Under the pieces are notes generated by a model. That model was not told the DNA's origin. It did not search any database and saw nothing but the letters and a program-made list of their open reading frames with translations. A stretch of 64,000 bases of DNA from Hemerocallis citrina. Its lineage: Eukaryota; Streptophyta; Magnoliopsida; Asparagales; Asphodelaceae. The stretch lies in NCBI GenBank assembly GCA_017893485.1, contig CM030360.1, positions 10,342,597 through 10,406,596 on the forward strand, given 5' to 3'. Of the stretch, positions 11,143-22,415 are shown piece by piece. Numbering within the stretch: the stretch's first letter is position 1; each line of letters opens with the position of its first letter. The position numbers and the translations under genes are program-made.

Positions 11143-11263
11143 AAAGACTGATATAAAATTGCCCACTTAATAAAAAAAATAGATACACGTGTTCTAGTAG
11201 CTTAGTTAGAAGCATCTTCGCTCATGAGCAAGATATCGAGCATTCAAATCCACAATTTCTACC
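11143..11263. repeat. Left part of a duplicated segment, split by the copia insertion
   Basis: AAAGACTGATATAAAATTGC through AATCCACAATTTCT matches 21727-21835 closely. The match resumes after the copia element at 20617-20820. The copia element therefore inserted into one of two copies of a roughly 320-bp segment. Confidence 0.8.
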
Positions 11264-11528
11264 GGTTAAGTTTTGTGAGGAATTAACAGAGGGAACTAGG
11301 GTTAATATCTAGATCTAAGTTGCTTAAGATATTCATCCTAGGTATCAAGATTGGAATACCTAAACTGCTATCACAAGCCAGTATTTATGGTATAAATACT
11401 CATTTGGGTATCAGATTATAAGTCCACAAACCCGTATTCCAATATCCAATCAATTGTACGTTCAATACACGTGTTACTCATATGCATATGTAATATTTAT
11501 ATATAGAGATATACCCATATATCCAACA
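11264..11528 (-). repeat. 3' LTR of the minus-strand copia element
   Basis: It is a close match to 20351-20616, with scattered differences, for example the first plus-strand base is G rather than T. The number of differences is clearly higher than between the Sirevirus-like LTRs, which suggests an older insertion. Confidence 0.92.
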
Positions 11529-12404
11529 ATCTCCTCCTATATTCTCAATATATAAAGTACATGATTATCTCATCAGTTCAGTATAAAACTGACTGAATGA
11601 TAGCAGTCCATAATATAAGAAAAAAATCATAAAAGTATAGTTTCATAAGAACCAATATAATTATACATCTGAATAGTTCAATCAAGACTAAACCAATATA
11701 ATTAAATAGTTTCAAACTATATCAAATTCAGAATAGTTCACAGAGACTAAACCAATAGATAAAACAAATAACATCAAACAAAATTAAAGTTATTTGCTTT
11801 AAGAGAAGTTCTTATCAAGAGAAGTTCTTATCAAGCAAATGATCAGCAATAGAAAATTCTTGCATGCTGCTTTATGATTACTCCTCCATATCGAGAAAAT
11901 CATTATCTTGAAAATCGAGATCTAAAATTCCATCTCCATTATCTTTGCTAGCACATGTTTTTCAACATTACAAACAAGAATTTCATGAGTCATTTCTCTT
12001 TGAATTCAAACAAATTACATAAAAGTATCTAGTTCAAACAAAAGAACTTAGTACAATTCAAATTAGCTAGCAAGATTTTAACACAAGCATCACAATCAAG
12101 TATCTTTAACAAATAAAGTACATGAATTTTTATAGTTTCTACACAAAAACCATACTATGTTTCGTATTGGAATGAAAACACTACCATTTCAACTATGGTT
12201 TAACACTGAATCATCAAAATTAGAATGAAACATATATGCATAAAAGACATATCATCAAAATTGGAATGACATTATATATTTGTGAAATTTATGTAGAATC
12301 ATCAAAATTATCTAAAACATATTAACTGTCAAATTAATCTTAAGTTTGAACTTTTCTATGGATGTTATTGTATCTAATTATCAAAATAACTAGGGTGTTA
12401 AGTC
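11529..12404. other. 3' untranslated part of the copia element
   Basis: AT-rich sequence between the RNase H coding remnant and the 3' LTR. It contains a direct repeat of about 15 bp (AGAGAAGTTCTTATCA, twice near 11802-11833). No coding motif seen. Confidence 0.6.
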
Positions 12405-14961
12405 ATTTATTAACCAATACCTCTTAACCTCATTTTTCCCACAGTTTTGATAATTAGATCTCTTTGTAGTCCCTTAGTAACAACATCAGCCATATTCTGT
12501 TTGGATCTCACATCAATGAGGGTAATAATCCTTTGCTTAATGAGATAGTTCAACTTTGCCTGTCTAAGACCGCCAGTTCATCTCTTACCATTGTAAAGGA
12601 TATTAATTGTTACAGTTTTTGTAGTTTGGTTATCGCAAAATAAGCTAAGAGTTGTTACTTTAAACCTTCTTAATGGAATATCTAGCAACAGGTCTCTCAT
12701 CCATTCTGCTTCTTTACTAACACAAGATAGCGTAAAGAGTTCAGACTCTATAGATGAGAATGCAATGCCTGGTTGCCTTTTAAATTTTCATGACACAGCT
12801 GCTTCTCCTAGTATAAACACATAACCACTAGTGAACCAACTTTTACCAAATTCTGTGCACCATGATGCATCAGAATATTCTTTCAAAACTGAAGGATGTG
12901 CAGAGTAGCACAAAGCCAACTCTTTAGTACCACTTAGGTAATCCATTAGCCTCTCAAGGGCATTCCTATGTGACTTACTGAGATTACTAGTGAATCTGCT
13001 AAGCATGCCTACTGCAAAGGCTATGTATGGTCTAATGCAAATCATTGCATACATGAGACTTCTAATTAGTTTGGAATAATCTAACTGTCTCACTGTTGCA
13101 CCATCGTTAGGTGTCAACTTTTTATTATAATCATAAGGTGTTTTCAACATTTTGCAATCACTGTATTCCCACTTTTGTAATACATTATTGATATAGTGAG
13201 ATTGACTAAGGAATATTCCTTACCTACCAAAACTCATTCTCATACCTAATATAGTGTTCACAACACCTAGGTCCTTCATGCTGAATTCTTTGGATAACAT
13301 TATTTTAACTTCAACTACAGTTGAGAGATTGCTTCCAACAACAAGCATGTCATCGACATACAAGCAAATTTTATCAATTTTATTTGATAGATCACGAAAA
13401 TAAAGGCATTTATCAGAATTACTAGATTCAAAATCTAAGTTCTTTATTGTTGTATCAAATTTTTATGCTATAATTTTGGTGCTTGTTTTAATCCATACAA
13501 AGATTTTACCAATTTGCAAACTTTGTTCTCTAAATCTTTAAGTACAAAACCTTCAGCTTGATTCATATCTTCATTAAGATTTTCATTTAGGAAAGTAGTT
13601 TTAATATCCATTTGGTAAATAACAAAATTTTCAATGGATGCAATGGCAAGAAGAATCCTTATTGTAGCAATATGAAAAATAGGTGAGTAAACATCAAAAT
13701 AATCTACCCCACTTTGTTGAGTATAACCTTCAGCTACTAGTCATGCTTTACTTTTCAATAGATCCATCCGGATTAAGTTTTTTCTCCAAAACCCACTTGT
13801 TTCCTATGGTTTTAGCCCCTTTTGGCAGATCAATTAATTTTCAAGTTTTATTTTGTAATGAAGAATCCATCTCATCATCAATAGCCTCTTTCCAAAGTAA
13901 ACTATCCCTAAACCGAAGTGCTTCCTTTACACTAGGTGGATCATCCAATAGTGCATAAGTTACAAAATCATCACCATAAGTTTTAGGTGTTTTATCTCTG
14001 GTGGGGATTCTTCTAGGCTCAATTTCATTTGTAATTTCAATATCAGTTATGCTAGGTCTAGATTCTATTTTTAAATCATTGACTAAGTCTGTGTGGCCAG
14101 ATAGTGTTATACTTTTGTCTTTGATGAACACATCTTCAAAGAATTATGCATCTCTAGATTCAATTATCTTATTGAAAGATAGGTCATAAAATCTGTATGC
14201 CACACTATCAACTGCACTTCCTAGATACACATAAGTATTTGTACGAGGTCCTACTTTAGGCCTTCTAAGATCTGGTATTCTAACAAAAGCAATACAAGCC
14301 CATGTTTTTACTTTATCGAAACTCAGTGTGTGTTTATGCCATAACTCATAAGGTGTTTCAGACAGTTTAGAATGTGGTAATATATTAAGAATATTATTAG
14401 CAGTCAATGCAGGCTCTTCCCAAAAACTTGAAGGCAATCCAGCATTCAATAACATAGAATTCAATATTTCTGTGAGTGTTCGATTCTTTCTTTCGATTAT
14501 ATCGTTTGACTGTAGTGAGTAGGGTGCTGTTGTTTCAGAGATAATGTCATGTGAAGTACAAAATTCTTTAAAACCCATTGATACATATTCCCCACCTCTA
14601 TCAAATCTGAACCTTTTTATTTTAGCATTTAACTAATTTTTGACACGGTCATTAAATTCTTTGAATTTATTAAGTGCTTCATCCTTAGTTTTTAACAAAT
14701 AAATATGACAATAACTAGAATAATCATTTATAAAAGTGATTAAATACTTCCGACCTCCTTGCGTCCCAAATTTTTAAAGTCGCATATATCAGAATGAACT
14801 AGTTCAAGAAGTTGTGTACTCCTAGAAATAGAACTAAAGGGTTTTCTAGTGATCTTTATCTGAGCACATACTTCGCATTTGTCATATCTTAAGGATGTAT
14901 CAATTGGCAGATTAAAAGTTTTAGCAACAGCAAGTAATTTAATATAGTTCACTTGTCCCAA
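12405..14961 (-). pseudogene. copia pol remnant: integrase, reverse transcriptase, RNase H
   Basis: Minus-strand pieces in several frames follow the Ty1/copia pol order. At 14961-14740 there is the end of the GAG-pre-integrase zinc module (CEVCAQIK) and the start of the integrase core. At 14578-14144 comes the rest of the integrase, with the IIERKNRTLTEILNSML catalytic-Glu region. At 14131-13150 are the integrase-reverse transcriptase linker and broken reverse transcriptase, including a YVDDM-type active site near 13345. At 13150-12788 are RT connection and RNase H residues (SDASW). At 12780-12405 is the RNase H end (LFCDNQT, a LADPFTK-like motif). Many stops and frame changes are present. 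It is split from its gag-protease half by the solo LTR. Confidence 0.9.
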
Positions 14962-14981
14962 TCTGTTCTGCCAAGTATAAG

Positions 14982-17900
14982 TGTAACACCCCGCAAAATT
15001 AGAAATGATAATTTTGTCCCTCGTGTGTTACACACGTGTATTTTGTACCGTTACGAGTGATATCCGTAACGCATTTTAGTATAAATATCATACTTATTTT
15101 GTATTCCAACTATTTGTGCATTTCCCGTCTTCTCAAATTCGTTTTATCCTATTTGAACAGACTCAAATATTAAATTTCAATCTTTGTGTTTTTATGTACA
15201 TTGCATGTGTTATCGAGGCACGTGTCAATTGTGTATTTTTATGATTTCAATCTTTGTGTTTCTACCGCTACGTGTAATATTTTCGATGTATTTTAATTAT
15301 TTATTTTTATGACGTGTTCGAACTCGTTTTATAAATAGAAATTCATTTTTCTCTATTTTGCTTAAAATATTTTTATACGTGCGGTGCACGTGTTTTTTCT
15401 GTGTACGTACTGATTATACCACGGTATATGTATAATGAAATATATTTTCGTATGTACATTCCTATTATTTATAAATATTTCTCCATTGGTAAAATCGATT
15501 TCGTATTTGAATATTGATTTTTTCGTGCGACGTACGTGTTTGCAGTGCACGTGTCGATTGTATTCTCTTTCAAAAATAAAATTTCTGAAGCGTGTGTTTC
15601 TATTTTTATTCATGCATGAAAACCCAAATTTTTAATTAAATTGAACAAATTTTATTTAAATACATATTATATACATATGTGTTAATTTAAATAAATAATT
15701 TTTGTGAAGTGTACACAAAGTACGTGCACACGTGCAATGTGCACACCTCAAATAAGAGGCCGACTGTGTGTGGTAGTGGGGTAAGTCTTAGTGGGTGGTT
15801 AATAGTTAGTGGGTGATGATGTGGCGGATTAGTTATAATAACTACTTCTAATTACTTATATAATTACCCTACACCTAAGCATTACTAAACACCACAAATC
15901 AAATTAATCAAAAAAAAAAAAATCAAAATCAAAATAGGCAGGAAGCATTTTGGGTGGTTTATTGTTGAAGTGTTTTCGGTGGTGATTTTGGCTTTTCTTT
16001 TTATGAATTTTTGGAGTGTGAAGGAATTTGCTTCTACTACTCTTCTTTTAGGTGGGTGTTTCATGAATCATTTCTAATTTTAGTAGTATGATGCATGCTA
16101 GTTGATATATGGTTTAATTGTTAAATTTTGATTGAGATGAAGAATGTTGATATGTGGTTTAGTTGTTATTTTAATTATGTCATGATGTAGTAATTCAAAT
16201 AAATGACTAGAATTCTTGTTAAATTAGCAAGAGAAAAAGAAAGTACCATATAGTGAATTGTTAAAATGAAAATTTGATGCATATTAGAATGTTCACATAA
16301 TAGTCAAAATAATGCAACTTGTATGAAAGAGCTTTAAAAAATCAATTATAGTGAAGAAATATATAGAAATAGTCTCACTAGTGCATATTTTATTGGTATA
16401 AAGAATTCTTATAAAGGTGTTTTGAAGAGAGACAACATTTTACTTGAAATTTGATAATGTGAGTTCTTTAATGCAAATTGGAAGGAAAATTTATTACATT
16501 GTCAAAAATAAGAATTTTATCAAGTTTAAATATATGCTACTATACTGTATGTTTTTTTTAAAGAAAACGTGCTGGAAAGAATTATATTTTTTGAATGGTA
16601 CAAATTAATTGGAAAATCGAAATTGCTAAAAAAAGTGCTATAAACAGATCAGTAGAATAAAGGAATTTTATCCCCGAATCGTAACAGAGAGTGGGTTTGG
16701 GAATTTTGATTTTCAGTGTGGGTTTAGAGCGCTGTGAACAGTGCTGATAGTCTTGGCGAGTCTTGAAGAGGCTCTATTTTATTCAATTTTGATTTTCCTC
16801 AAAATATAGTACAACACATACATAAAGTATTTAAATGAACTTTTATCGCTAGCTGCCCTTGGACTTTCTGGTCTTCGAGTGCGATTTGAGGTGGTTACTG
16901 TAGCGCAGCGGGGGTCATGGGCTCGATCCCGACCGACTGGTTTTTTTTGGTGATGTTTTTGAGATATTTATGAGTTTTTAAGAGCAATAAAAATTGGGAA
17001 GAAATTCTATTACTCCTCTAAAATAATTTAGACTTTATAAAAATATTTCCACAACATTTTGATGTATTTTGTTAGAATTGAAAGTGGAATTTACATTAAG
17101 TAATGTGTGGAAGAACTCAAATATTTCAATTAAAAATGTGACTCTTGTTGATTAAAGGAAGATAAAAATTTGAAATACAATTGGATTTTCCTCTTGATAA
17201 GATTCTATTGTTATTCATCTTTGATTAAGAATACTTTGAGTTGTATACAATGCTATAAGTGATTAAATTAATAATGAAAGTTAAAGAGAATTACTTCTTG
17301 TTATAATAATATAAAGAAATGTTTCTCTTTGAGAAAGAGATTGTGAATAAAGAAATTGAGCTATTAGTTTGAGGTTGAATATAACCTATTGTTGATCTCT
17401 AGAACAAGATAGTTGTTGGAATCTAGAGTCTAGGTGAGACCCTTAGAAACCGGCAGTTGTTATTAATATGAATTTGAGAGCTAACTAGTGTCGGTTGAGC
17501 ATCTCTTGAGAAGTAGCCAATTGGGTTGACTGTCTCTTATATTGTTTTAAGTCCGGTAGGGTAAGCTAGCTCTAGGTTGTGATGATTTCTTCTAAAACAA
17601 ACTAAAAATGTAAGGACAGGCACTAAAGGGAGACATGATGAAGTATGGAAAAACATGGGTATGAGGGCCTCAGTTGGTCTGCAGTGTAAGATAGTTTTCC
17701 CAAAATTATCGAGGTGTGATTGGGAGTGTCTCAGCTCATCTGCAGTGTAAGATTCATCTTCAAAATTATTGGGATTGAGGCGACGCCTATGGGGTGTTTT
17801 ACGATTATGTATGCTCCATAGCTTACGGTGTAAGATAGTTTTCCCAGAATTATCGAGGTGTGATTGGGAGTGTCCCCAGCTTATCTGTGGTGTGGAATTC

Positions 17901-18508
17901 ATCTCCGAAATTATCGAGGCATGAGCCTAATACTCCCAGCACATCTAAACCTTATCATAGTCACCTTAGTAGTAATTCATGGCAAGGGATCTAACCCTTT
18001 AATGTGGAGTACGTAGGTGCTTTCCCTCAGACCTATATAGTATGGGATGCATAAACTCCGAATAAGTATGCATTAGTGTCATCCTAGCATAGACATCTGC
18101 ATCAGGCATTAAGTCATTGCATACACTGTCATGTTTAGGTTAGCCACTCTTTTACATTTTGTTTACATTCAAGTTTGTGGTTGTTAAAGTATTAAAAAAT
18201 CGTTATATTATGGCCTAGTGAGGATCGCCGTTTATAATATTGCATCGGTCGTAAGCAACTGACGTGCCTACAGTTTCATATGCAAGACATGAAATTTACA
18301 AGAAGATATAAAGATGAATTTGATGCTGATGATTACTTAAATGCTAAAGTTGTTACAATTGTATATTCACCTTTATTTTTCCACTGCGTGTTGTTGTAAA
18401 AGAATATGTTGTAATAAAAGTTTTAAAATTTCTTGTAAAATTGTACGATGTGAAGTGTAGATCCTGTTGATCTACGAATTACCGTATTTTGGTATTCTGG
18501 ACGTTACA
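14982..18508 (+). mobile_element. 3.5-kb solo LTR inside the copia element
   Basis: The segment starts TGTAACACCCCG, ends GGACGTTACA, and is flanked by a perfect 5-bp duplication ATAAG (14977-14981 and 18509-18513). It holds no coding motif, so it is a solo LTR left by LTR-LTR recombination. The long length and TGTAACACCCC start suggest a Ty3/gypsy element, possibly Tekay/Del-like (inference). It is homologous in the opposite orientation to the outer LTR at 31642-44018: the GGCAAGGGATC/GTGGAGTACGTAGG block near 17980-18020 matches the complement of 32150-32200. A tRNA-like module lies at about 16880-16942. Confidence 0.9.
16880..16942 (+). other. tRNA-like module (A-box and B-box-like) within the LTR
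   Basis: TGTAGCGCAGCGGGGG resembles a tRNA D-arm/A box, and CATGGGCTCGATCCCGACC resembles a T-arm with a B box. The anticodon arm is missing. A run of eight T follows (from about 16943). The homologous LTR at 31642-44018 has a comparable GGGTTCGAAACCC module at a similar distance from its start. This may be a relic of a SINE or tRNA insertion in the family. Pol III activity is untested. Confidence 0.4.
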
Positions 18509-18513
18509 ATAAG

Positions 18514-19790
18514 GGCTACACAGTTCTGAACTAACAACATTAATCACTTCATTTGCTAAACTAAGTCTATACATACCACTGACTAAGTAAGCACAACCAA
18601 AGTAGTATGAGTTAACAGATAAAATAGTTCTACCACTTATCATTGAAACTACCATGCCAACATGATTCAACAAGCTAATAGAAATTAAATTCTTTGTTAA
18701 AGCAGGAACAAATTTAAGATTACACAAAATTAAATTTGTACCTGATGAAAGACTAAGATTTGCAGTTCCAACCTGGATCACCTTGATTGATTCTCCATTT
18801 ACCATAGAGACTGACTCGTTTGCATCTTTGAGATCAGTTAGCAGGTTCTTATTATTGCAAGCATGGCATGTATCCCCCGAGTCCAACAACCAACTAGCAG
18901 AGGCACTGATCTTATCGTCACCAACAATACATAGAAAATTGGTGGGTTCAGTGTTGCCCTCTAACAAGTTCATCCTTTCATTGTTAGGTTGTTTTCTTTT
19001 GCGTAGCTTACATTCGGTAGCATGGTGACCCCACTTTCTACAGTTGTAGCACTTTCTTTTCTTTTTGACAATCTTTTTAGTGACTTCCAACTTAGACGGT
19101 TTACCATTGTTATTAAGCTTATTCTTCTTAAACTTAGGAACATATTTGGTATTGGTTAGCACATTAGTATGAGAAAGTTGTTTCTTATCCAACTCCAAAT
19201 TGATCCTAGTTTTAGTCTCATCTTCAACTTTAATACATCGTTTGAGTTGTGAAAGCTTAATTTGTTCTGGTAGTATATACATTTCAGTCTTAAATGTAAG
19301 CTATGATGCAGGTAATTTAAAAATTAGTGTTCCAGTAAGAAAAGCATCACACAATGATATCTTCAGTTTTCAATTTAGCTACTAAGTTTTCAAGATCAGT
19401 TACTTGAGGGAGAATAGCTTTCTCCTCTTTGAATTCATAACTCATGTACTTATCAACCAAGTGAGTCTTGGAGACCTTCTCCTCCATTTTAAATTCATCC
19501 AGCAGATTATCCCATATTTTCTTTGTTGTTTTGTATTTCATGTAAATATCTGTTAACCAATCTGATATACTTTTTAAAAGGAACTCCCTACACAAGTCCA
19601 CATCTCTTATCCAAGTGGCATCATCCACCTCTTCGGTACACTCATCATAGGTCGCTTGATAGGTATAGAAAATCTTCATAAATTTCATTCCGTACTTTGC
19701 TTTCTTCTTCTAGCTATTGAATTCAGAACTACAAAACGCCTCTAGTTTAGGAACCTCATATGGTCGGTCATGTTTTTCCATCTTAAGCAA
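18514..19790 (-). pseudogene. copia gag-protease remnant
   Basis: Starting at the minus-strand ATG near 19779 (MEKHDRPYEVPKLEAF), an early stop is followed by a Gag segment (19688-19347) with the KIWDNLLDEF phrase typical of copia Gag (UBN2-type) domains. A second frame (19282-18479) holds the zinc knuckle CYNCRKWGHHATEC and the protease active-site region LLDSGDTCHACNN. That frame then runs into the solo LTR at 18508. The stop, the frameshift and the split show this is not functional. Confidence 0.9.
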
Positions 19791-19829
19791 TAAACGGTGA
19801 GTTCCTAAAGTTTGAGAGTATGTTCTGAA

Positions 19830-20350
19830 TTATTACTACACAAGTAATTTAGATAAAGAAGATGATTTATCTGTAAATCTGCCAACTAATAACAGAGTAA
19901 ACAAATTAGATAAATTGCACGAATCTTAAAGTTAGATGAGTACCCAAATCTGATGAAGAACAAAGTGGATGATTTCGGATCTGTGTGACACTGGGTTCGG
20001 ATCCGACAGATCAGAGAAGAGGGGAGGAGGTCGATGGGCTCGAACGAAAGGATGACACCCCACGGCAACTGAGGGAGAGCGGCGCCGTCAAGCTGCGGCC
20101 GGACAGAGGACGACAAGGGCGGCACAGTTGAAGTCACACGAGATTGGATTTGGCTCATCTCTGGTCAACGCCTCGACTGATAGTCGACGGCCTCAAACGA
20201 AAGAAGGCGACGACAGACGGCGAACGGCTGTGGGAGCGACGACACCGACCACGATGGCGATGGTCGGTGACAGTGGCTTCGACGGCTTCGACGGGATCCA
20301 GCAACCCCTTGATTAATCTCACAAATTGATTAATAATAATATCTCAAGAT
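19830..20350 (-). other. Untranslated leader of the copia element with a GC-rich block
   Basis: Between the 5' LTR and the Gag start lies an unusually GC-rich block (about 19980-20310) inside an otherwise AT-rich element. I find no TGGTATCAGAGC-type primer-binding site next to the LTR on the minus strand; the first bases are ATCTTGAGATATT. The GC-rich block could be captured host sequence. An open frame of 90 codons (20158-19886, minus) has no recognised domain. Confidence 0.4.
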
Positions 20351-20616
20351 TGTTAAGTTTTGTGAGGAATTAACAGAGGGAATTAGGATTAATATCTAGA
20401 TCTAAGTTGTTTGAGATATTCACCATAGGTATCAAGATTGAAATACCCAGACTACTATCACAAGCCAGTATTTATGAAATAAATACTGGTTTGGGTATCG
20501 GGTTATAAGCCCACAAACCCGCATTCCAATATCCAATCAATTGTACATTTAATACACGTGTTACTCATATGCACATGTAATATTTATATATAGAGAATAT
20601 ACTCATATATCCAACA
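20351..20616 (-). repeat. 5' LTR of the minus-strand copia element
   Basis: On the minus strand it begins TGTTGGATATATGAG and ends CTTAACA. It pairs with 11264-11528. The plus-strand flank CTAAC resembles CTACC at the other end. Confidence 0.92.
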
Positions 20617-20820
20617 CTAACTAGGAGGAGGGAGGGGTTAACCCTTGTTCCGATAAAATAAAGTAAATAAATGAAAACAAAATATGCTTTCCAAATGGAA
20701 AAAGCACACAAAGTATTTAATAATTTTGTCATCATTTCTGTTGTTCTCATCCACCTCTTTACATTATGCTCCCCATTACTACAATCACACATGTCTTGTT
20801 TTGAGAATTAGAAGTCATAT
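20617..20820. repeat. Right part of the split duplicated segment
   Basis: It matches 21838-22045: CCTTGTTCCGATAAAAT, AAAAAGCACACAAAGTATTT, CTCATCCACCTC, and CACACATGTCTTG all recur with small changes. Together with 11143-11263 it forms the copy that the copia element interrupted. Confidence 0.85.
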
Positions 20821-20830
20821 TCATATTAAA

Positions 20831-21712
20831 TAATGTATTAGATGAATTTTGAATTTAAATGTAAAGGAAAATGTAAATGATTTAAAATACTTAAGAGTTG
20901 GTTGTAGAATACAAATTTAGAACTCTCTTTTTGTAAAAATTTCATAAATATTAATCCATTGAATTAAGGAAATGATTGAGGTGATTGAATAATAAAATCA
21001 AAGTACAATTATGAGATTAAAGTCAGAATTTCTAGTGATTAATCTTAAAGAGACTTTGTATTAAGAATTAGTGATTTAATCTTAAAGAACTTTTGTATTA
21101 AGAAATACACTTGAATTATAGAAAAACAGGAAAAATGTTCAACTAACAAAAAGGACTTTGAATATCATTAAAGTGAATAGTTTGGTTTGTTAATGGAAAA
21201 ATTGTCCACAAGAATGTGATTGACAAATTGTTAGTGAATATTGTTATAAGAAGTTAAATACTTCGTAATCTATAAACATAAAGAAAATAGATGAAGAAGA
21301 AATGATGAGCAATGCATGAAATGTTTATGTTGAGGTTAGATATAACCTAACTAATCTCTATAGTGAGATGGTTGTTGGAATCTAGAGGCTGAGTGAGACT
21401 CGTAGTGATCGACAATTTGTGAATAAAGAAATTTGAGAAGTAACCAGTGCGGGCTAATATTTCTCGTGTGTTGATTTAAGTCCGATAGGGTAAGCTAGCT
21501 CTAGGTTGTGATGATTATAATTAAACCTAAGGACATGCACTAGGGGGAGATGTGATGAAGTATGGGCAAACATGAGTATGAGAGCCTCATATGATTCGCG
21601 GTGGAAGATTATCTTCAGAATTATCTGTGTGGGGAATGATGTCCAATATCACTCGCGGTGGGAGATATTTCTTCAGAATTATCGGGATCGAGGTGACGCT
21701 GATGAGATATTT
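20831..21712 (+). mobile_element. Fragment of the same long LTR family
   Basis: TAAGTCCGATAGGGTAAGCTA, GCTCTAGGTTGTGATGAT, and GATGTGATGAAGTATGG match the solo LTR around 17545-17645 in the same orientation. Upstream, the GTTGGAATCTAGAG phrase (21374) matches 17416. No terminal TGTAAC/GTTACA is seen, so it is an internal fragment. Its edges are approximate. Confidence 0.8.
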
Positions 21713-21721
21713 GTGTGAAAT

Positions 21722-22045
21722 TGTCAAAGACTGATATAAAAATGCTCACTTAATTTTAAAAAAAAAATAGATACATGTGTTCCAGTAGTATAGTTAGAAG
21801 ATTCTTAGATATCAAGCATTTGAATCCACAATTTCTCAATTATGGAACGAGTAACCCCTTGTTCCAATAAAATTAAATAAATAAATAAAAATAAAATATT
21901 TTTTCACATTTAGAAAAAGCACACAAATTAAGTATTTATTAATAATTTTGTCATTATTTCTGTTTTTCTCATCCACCTCCCTACACGTTGCTCCCCAATT
22001 AGTACAATCACACATGTCTTGCTTTGCAGATTGGAGATTCATTTT
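21722..22045. repeat. Uninterrupted copy of the duplicated segment
   Basis: This copy reads through the point where its partner (11143-11263 plus 20617-20820) is interrupted by the copia element. It therefore serves as an empty-site reference. It ends about 370 bp upstream of the U-box gene start codon. Confidence 0.8.
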
Positions 22046-22293
22046 TGTCCATATGTCAACACAAAAATTAAAGAATACGTGTATCTTAATTATCTATTAA
22101 TATATGAAGCTAATAGGAACAAGTGGATCGACAACCCTAGAAGCCAACCTCACAATTCTAATACAAAATTAATATATTTATCTTTATATTTTTATTAAAT
22201 TTTATAAAAAAAAATTGACCTCGCTAGTGGACTTTTTAAACAGTTGAATTTCTCCAATCTATTTTTTACTCACACATATATTGATTTATTTTG
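22046..22293. other. Upstream region of the U-box gene
   Basis: AT-rich proximal promoter region with no transposon signature that I can see. It is bounded by the duplicated segment on the left and the TATA box on the right. Confidence 0.5.
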
Positions 22294-22301
22294 TATATAA
22301 A
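22294..22301 (+). promoter_or_regulatory. TATA box of the U-box gene
   Basis: TATATAAA lies 115 bp upstream of the start codon and is followed by a CCCCAACCTC stretch and a plausible CA start region. The inferred 5' UTR is rich in CA and A, with no upstream ATG that I can see. Confidence 0.7.
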
Positions 22302-22415
22302 CCCCAACCTCTGCCATTCATTTATTCATTCATTCAAAAACCAGAGAGACACACACAAACACAAAAAATATAGTCAAGAAAACAATATTAATTTCTTGAC
22401 CTGAAAATTCAAGAA

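Larger units (their letters stand above)
11264..20616 (-). mobile_element. Decayed minus-strand Ty1/copia retrotransposon
   Basis: Direct LTRs of 265 bp (11264-11528) and 266 bp (20351-20616) bound the element. On the minus strand they start TGTTGGATAT and end CTTAACA. Flanking 5-mers are CTACC and CTAAC, a target duplication with one mismatch. Between them, on the minus strand, come gag with a zinc knuckle, protease, integrase, reverse transcriptase and RNase H: the copia order. A purine tract (minus AGGAGGAGATTG, 11529-11540) adjoins the 3' LTR. A 3.5-kb solo LTR interrupts the coding region (14982-18508). Without it the element is about 5.8 kb. Stops and frameshifts show it is inactive. 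Confidence 0.93.

Noticed and set aside
14982..18508. A full LTR retrotransposon with internal genes at this place
   Set aside because: Only one LTR-like sequence lies between the perfect ATAAG duplications and there is no coding motif, so it is a solo LTR.
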